Assembly (NCBI GenBank): GCA_037178975.1
Contig: JASJZH010000006.1
Location: 4,340,001-4,404,000, forward strand
From: Oscheius tipulae
Lineage: Eukaryota > Nematoda > Chromadorea > Rhabditida > Rhabditidae
Reading direction: 5' to 3'
Length of the DNA: 64,000 nucleotides
Positions 60,752 to 64,000 of the stretch are shown piece by piece. The first letter of the stretch is position 1; each line of letters starts with the position of its first letter. Under the pieces are notes generated by a model. The model saw only the letters and a program-made list of their open reading frames with translations, ran no database searches and was not told the origin of the DNA. A program made the position numbers and the translations under genes.

Positions 60752-61629
60752 CTACAAAGCAATGCTATCCGAAAGCTTGTAATGTTTGTGAAGAGGCGAC
60801 GCTCTTTGAGATCGAGGTAGAACGGAATGGCAGCCGACAGTAATAGTTTGGGAACTTTTGGAGTAATGCCAAAATCCTGTTGTCGGATTACAATAGGATC
60901 TCTTGAGCACTGGAATTTCTCGTGTGATGGGCTGACAAAATGCGCCGGTAGCTCCACGACTTCGTCTACACAAGCAGAAAGATTCGGAAAGAATCTTAGG
61001 CTCACGGTTTTCATCGAAGTTCACTCTAAACCATATGTTCAGATATGGCAAACGCTCAAAACTAACTTGATTTCCCAGGGACAAAGTGCTCTCTGCATGA
61101 CCGTCGTATCTCCTTCAGCACGAGGTGACTGTTCACATAGAGGTGGCTCAGAGGATGGAGGAGACCAGTCGGCTTCGAAAACGTCGGCTGTGGCTCCCTC
61201 TAGAGACTCTCTCATCCATTCCGCCAAGTCGTCTTTCTGAAAACTTGATTTCAATGACCTTAAACGATTCACGAATAGTTATCTCTCGTCTGTCGGTTAT
61301 TCCCACGCGGTTGTCATATAATCGGCGCGAAGGACAAACAGTTTAGAGATCTGAAACAGCCCCTCCATTTTGCTCATTAAGATTTCAGCTAATCAGACAT
61401 CAGAGTATGATTCAACAAAAAGTAGCGGAAGAGTGCAAAAGTTTGAATTTTCAATTGTCTCACATTGTATGCACGGATGTCTTATCTTCTAGGCCCGCAG
61501 TAAAACTATTCTTGTCGGCCAACTAACCAAGCTTGGCGGTTCCTGGCACTTGTGGTGTGGTCGATGAAGATGGCGATGTTTTCGAGCTTCAGCTACGGCA
61601 GCACAGATGAGTAGCAGTAGGACGCGCAT
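60752..61629 (-). CDS. Interleukin-17-like secreted cytokine
   Basis: Four exons (61629-61528, 61350-61307, 61258-61067, 61025-60752) join with matching phases into 203 residues; the last two introns are only 48 and 41 bp. The signal peptide is MRVLLLLICAAVAEA, followed by a His/Arg-rich stretch (RKHRHLHRPHHKCQE). An acidic segment comes next (DDLAEWMRESLEG). The cystine-knot domain starts at CPWEIKVNFDENREPK, the analogue of the SPWxYxxxxDxxRxP block of IL-17. It continues with ESFCLC, REIPVLKRSYC and TITVGCHSVLPRS. C. elegans has a family of ILC-17 cytokines that act on neurons through the receptors ILCR-1/2; this protein is likely of that group. A single Cys replaces the usual CxC after VG, so the knot differs a little. 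Orthology to a specific worm gene is not settled. Confidence 0.85.
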
Positions 61630-62458
61630 CCGCACTGACCTAGTGACACGACCGGCGCGCACTTGCTAGAACTGCAAAACATCGGAGGCGTCGTCGCTTG
61701 TCGCTTTCTATAGGGAACGCCTCGAAAAAGTAGGTGAATTCGGGAGAAATTCCTCCGATCCACTACTTTTTCGATTGGTTGAACTCTGCTCTACGACGCA
61801 ACAATCACAGTGACAACGGATACAGGGAAACGATGGGACTTGCGGTAAAAACTGTCTGAAAGGATTAGAATAAGATAAAGCATAGAGAATCTGGGGTTCA
61901 CTGGACTGGCTGTCGTAACTGGCAATATCTTACTACTGTCAGGAATCTTGAGGAAGAAAACTTGTGGTATGAGTTTCAGCGATTCACAATATCGCTTTGC
62001 GCACTTCCGGAAGACGGTGCACTTGAGAGTATCCAAGATGTTCGCGCCTGTGCGTTCCTAACTTTCAGCCCAGTTCTCTCGACCTTATCTTACATCGTTT
62101 TTCGGCACGCAGTGTACTTGCGAAGTTGCGAAGAGCCATCCGTCAAATGAAAACAGCTAACCCAAATTTATGGTCTTGCAGTGGATGTTGCGTATTTGAT
62201 CACATTTTAAAGCAGGAAATAGAAATTTATATGAAAGATCACAACGGATATATCAACGGGAACATAATAGGCAAGAAACAATATCACGCATTGCACAAAA
62301 TGATAGGAAAGATATAGAATACCCAGCCGTAAAACTGCCACATATCACAAAAGCAGTGTCAGTAATATGACGATTAAATGTGACTATGAAAACAACCCGG
62401 AAAATGTAAGTAGACTAGATCAATTAATAATGTGACCCAAATGGTTCAAACCGTAGCT
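61630..62458. other. Intergenic interval
   Basis: It lies between the IL-17-like gene (start at 61629) and the end of the FUT8 gene, both on the minus strand. It holds the upstream region of the former and the 3' UTR of the latter. Short frames on both strands (61791-62036, 62126-62317) show no motif. Confidence 0.4.
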
Positions 62459-64000
62459 TTACCTCAAAGCTGGGAAATCCACTATTCTCCACTTCTCAAC
62501 AGCCTGTAAGACAAAATTTCTTTATTCTTTATTACAAGTTTAACGTTACCTTATAAGATGGATATAATCCCGTTCGTCCTGTACGTCGATTGTTGCCTTT
62601 CGAGTATCCATCCCAATGATTTCCAGCAATTCCAATTACGTCTCCTGCTTTGATTTCAATCTCTTCTTTGTTTTCAGGAATGAAGTCCTCGACAGCTACT
62701 TGCTCGTGAGCTAAAAGCAATTTATTCTTGGTTCAAGATAATTTCTTACCGAATTGACCACCGTAGTAGTAGAGATCATCGAGTGAGTGGAAACTCTCAC
62801 CGGCATCTCCTTGAAGAACTTGCATCAACTCGTAGCCCATGCGACAGACCTGAAAAGTGAAAATAGATAGAAACCAATCTCTATACCTGACTGGAGAAAG
62901 TGCAAACGAGATAGTCACACTGGCTGAGAAGACGAATGTCCGTAACAACTCCAGTAAGCGAAGAATCGGTGTATCTCTTGGCAACTTGAGCATTCTTTGA
63001 AATAGAAGTGTCTCCATAGACAGTATACTTGGGATAGCTAAAGATTTTGTTAGTCTAATCTAGAAAATTTTTTTATACTTTTTCTTTGCCTCGGGCACAA
63101 CTCCTGGATCGTCTGAGGCTATATACACGGTCCTTTGCAAAGTTTTACCCAGCTTCCTTTCCTGAACCTTGAACCAGATCTCCGCCCACTCCATGTACTC
63201 TTCAAGGCTATGGAAAGCAGCCTCTGTTCCGATTTTGTCCGTTCTCCTGACTTGAAGGCCGACTACTGGTGCTACAAAAGCGAAAGTTAACATTTAGTTT
63301 GGTTAACCTACTTTTTCCGAAAGGAATGGGCGAACTTGCATCGGCGACAGCTTTCTCCATGTTTTCGCCGTTTCTCATCAAGTACCAAATGAACTGGCTG
63401 ATAAAGAAAACTGGTGGATTCGAGTGCAAAGTTTCGAGTTCCTCCGCGAGTTGTTTCGGAAAGGATAGAGGTAAGTGCGGGGGCCTATAACAAAATAGTT
63501 GATGAAAAAATTTGCAATTTTTACCTGTCACTGAGTCCGTCCACAATACCAAGAGTGACAACTCGAGACTTGGAGTTTTGTGAAAAATTGATGCCGGGCC
63601 CATCTTTCTGAAACGTCTGGATGTAAAAAGATTTGCATGCAGCTGTTCGAGATGGATGCCCTGTCACACATACCCATCGGACAACAGCTCGTAAAACAGG
63701 ATTAATTCTTGTCCAATGACACATGTGTCAGTCAAATATGAGCACTAACCCCAATAGCATCTTCGTATTTGCACTTCGTAATAGGTTGAAAAGCAGCCGT
63801 CCATCCAGACTTTGAGTATCTCCACTTTTTACCGTCGTCCTTCAGAATCATCATTCTTTTCTCTCCGAAGGCCACAACGAAACAGTAGGCGACGTGATGT
63901 AGCTGACATCCAAAACCACATTCCTTGTCCAATGTACACACCAATGTTCTGGACAATTAAAATTAAGGTAAACAGCTGAACGGAAACCTGGCTTCACTGC
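62459..64000 (-). CDS. fut-8: Alpha-1,6-fucosyltransferase (FUT8), 5' part beyond the window
   Basis: FUT8 adds core alpha-1,6-fucose to the inner GlcNAc of N-glycans in the Golgi. The minus-strand exons cover the catalytic domain and C-terminus; the cytoplasmic tail, membrane anchor and coiled-coil stem lie past position 64000. Visible blocks are [20 protein letters not shown] (63940-63880), [16 protein letters not shown], and the donor-binding motif [18 protein letters not shown] with the paired arginines. Next come [36 protein letters not shown] and [19 protein letters not shown]. The C-terminal SH3 domain follows ([45 protein letters not shown]). A last small exon reads [14 protein letters not shown] and stops at 62459. 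All catalytic residues I know of in this stretch are present. The gene continues at the right edge. Confidence 0.93.

Overview
The window reads as nematode genomic DNA, most likely from a rhabditid (clade V) worm related to Caenorhabditis but not clearly Caenorhabditis itself. The reasons are as follows. Genes are split by many very small introns (about 35-60 bp) with the worm acceptor signal TTTCAG or TTTTAG. Several first exons start at an orphan acceptor just upstream of the ATG, which suggests spliced-leader trans-splicing. The proteins include worm-restricted or worm-typical families (ground-like domain protein, nematode-type Cys-loop channel), and the HIF-1-like protein follows the worm HIF-1 domain pattern closely. 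There are no bacterial-style operons, and I found no rRNA genes, intact tRNA genes or CRISPR arrays.

Layout from left to right: a HIF-1-type bHLH-PAS transcription factor (+, 434-4184); a gene-free gap; a Ly6/ET-module GPI-anchored protein (+, 7944-8467); gamma-glutamyltransferase (-, 8697-10895); an unrecognised 114-residue protein (-, 11464-12440); an EGF-repeat type I membrane protein with PPxY-like tail motifs (-, 12683-14429); a ground-like secreted protein (+, 18202-19277); an ALK/LTK-family receptor tyrosine kinase, the family of C. elegans SCD-2 (-, 19464-25595); a 5-kb gene-poor block; a divergent bZIP factor (+, 30831-31672); a small ORF (-, 34036-34272); a SIPA1-like RapGAP with PDZ and coiled coil (+, 35198-39098); the proteasome activator PA200/PSME4 (-, 40332-47056); a Cys-loop ligand-gated channel (+, 48023-49577); a DAN/gremlin-type cystine-knot secreted protein (+, 50631-52489); an aftiphilin-like clathrin adaptor (-, 54862-57059); a repeat-rich block with a gutted Ty3/gypsy copy and a Tc1/mariner relic; an IL-17-like cytokine (-, 60752-61629) with a decayed partial copy beside it; and the 3' two-thirds of alpha-1,6-fucosyltransferase FUT8 (-, from 62459, running off the right edge).

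The genes do not form one pathway; this is an ordinary mixed autosomal neighbourhood. Several act at the cell surface or outside it (ALK-type receptor, Ly6 protein, EGF protein, DAN protein, IL-17-like cytokine, channel, ground-like protein). Others are housekeeping (PA200, GGT, FUT8, aftiphilin). The less ordinary material is the IL-17-like gene with its decayed partial copy, the DAN-domain protein, the bZIP with an altered DNA-contact residue, the small unrecognised gene, the foldback structure near 54.2 kb and a 21-bp exon fragment repeated inside an upstream intron of the RapGAP gene. Exon joins were made by hand from frame continuity and splice consensus, so internal exon borders are provisional unless stated.
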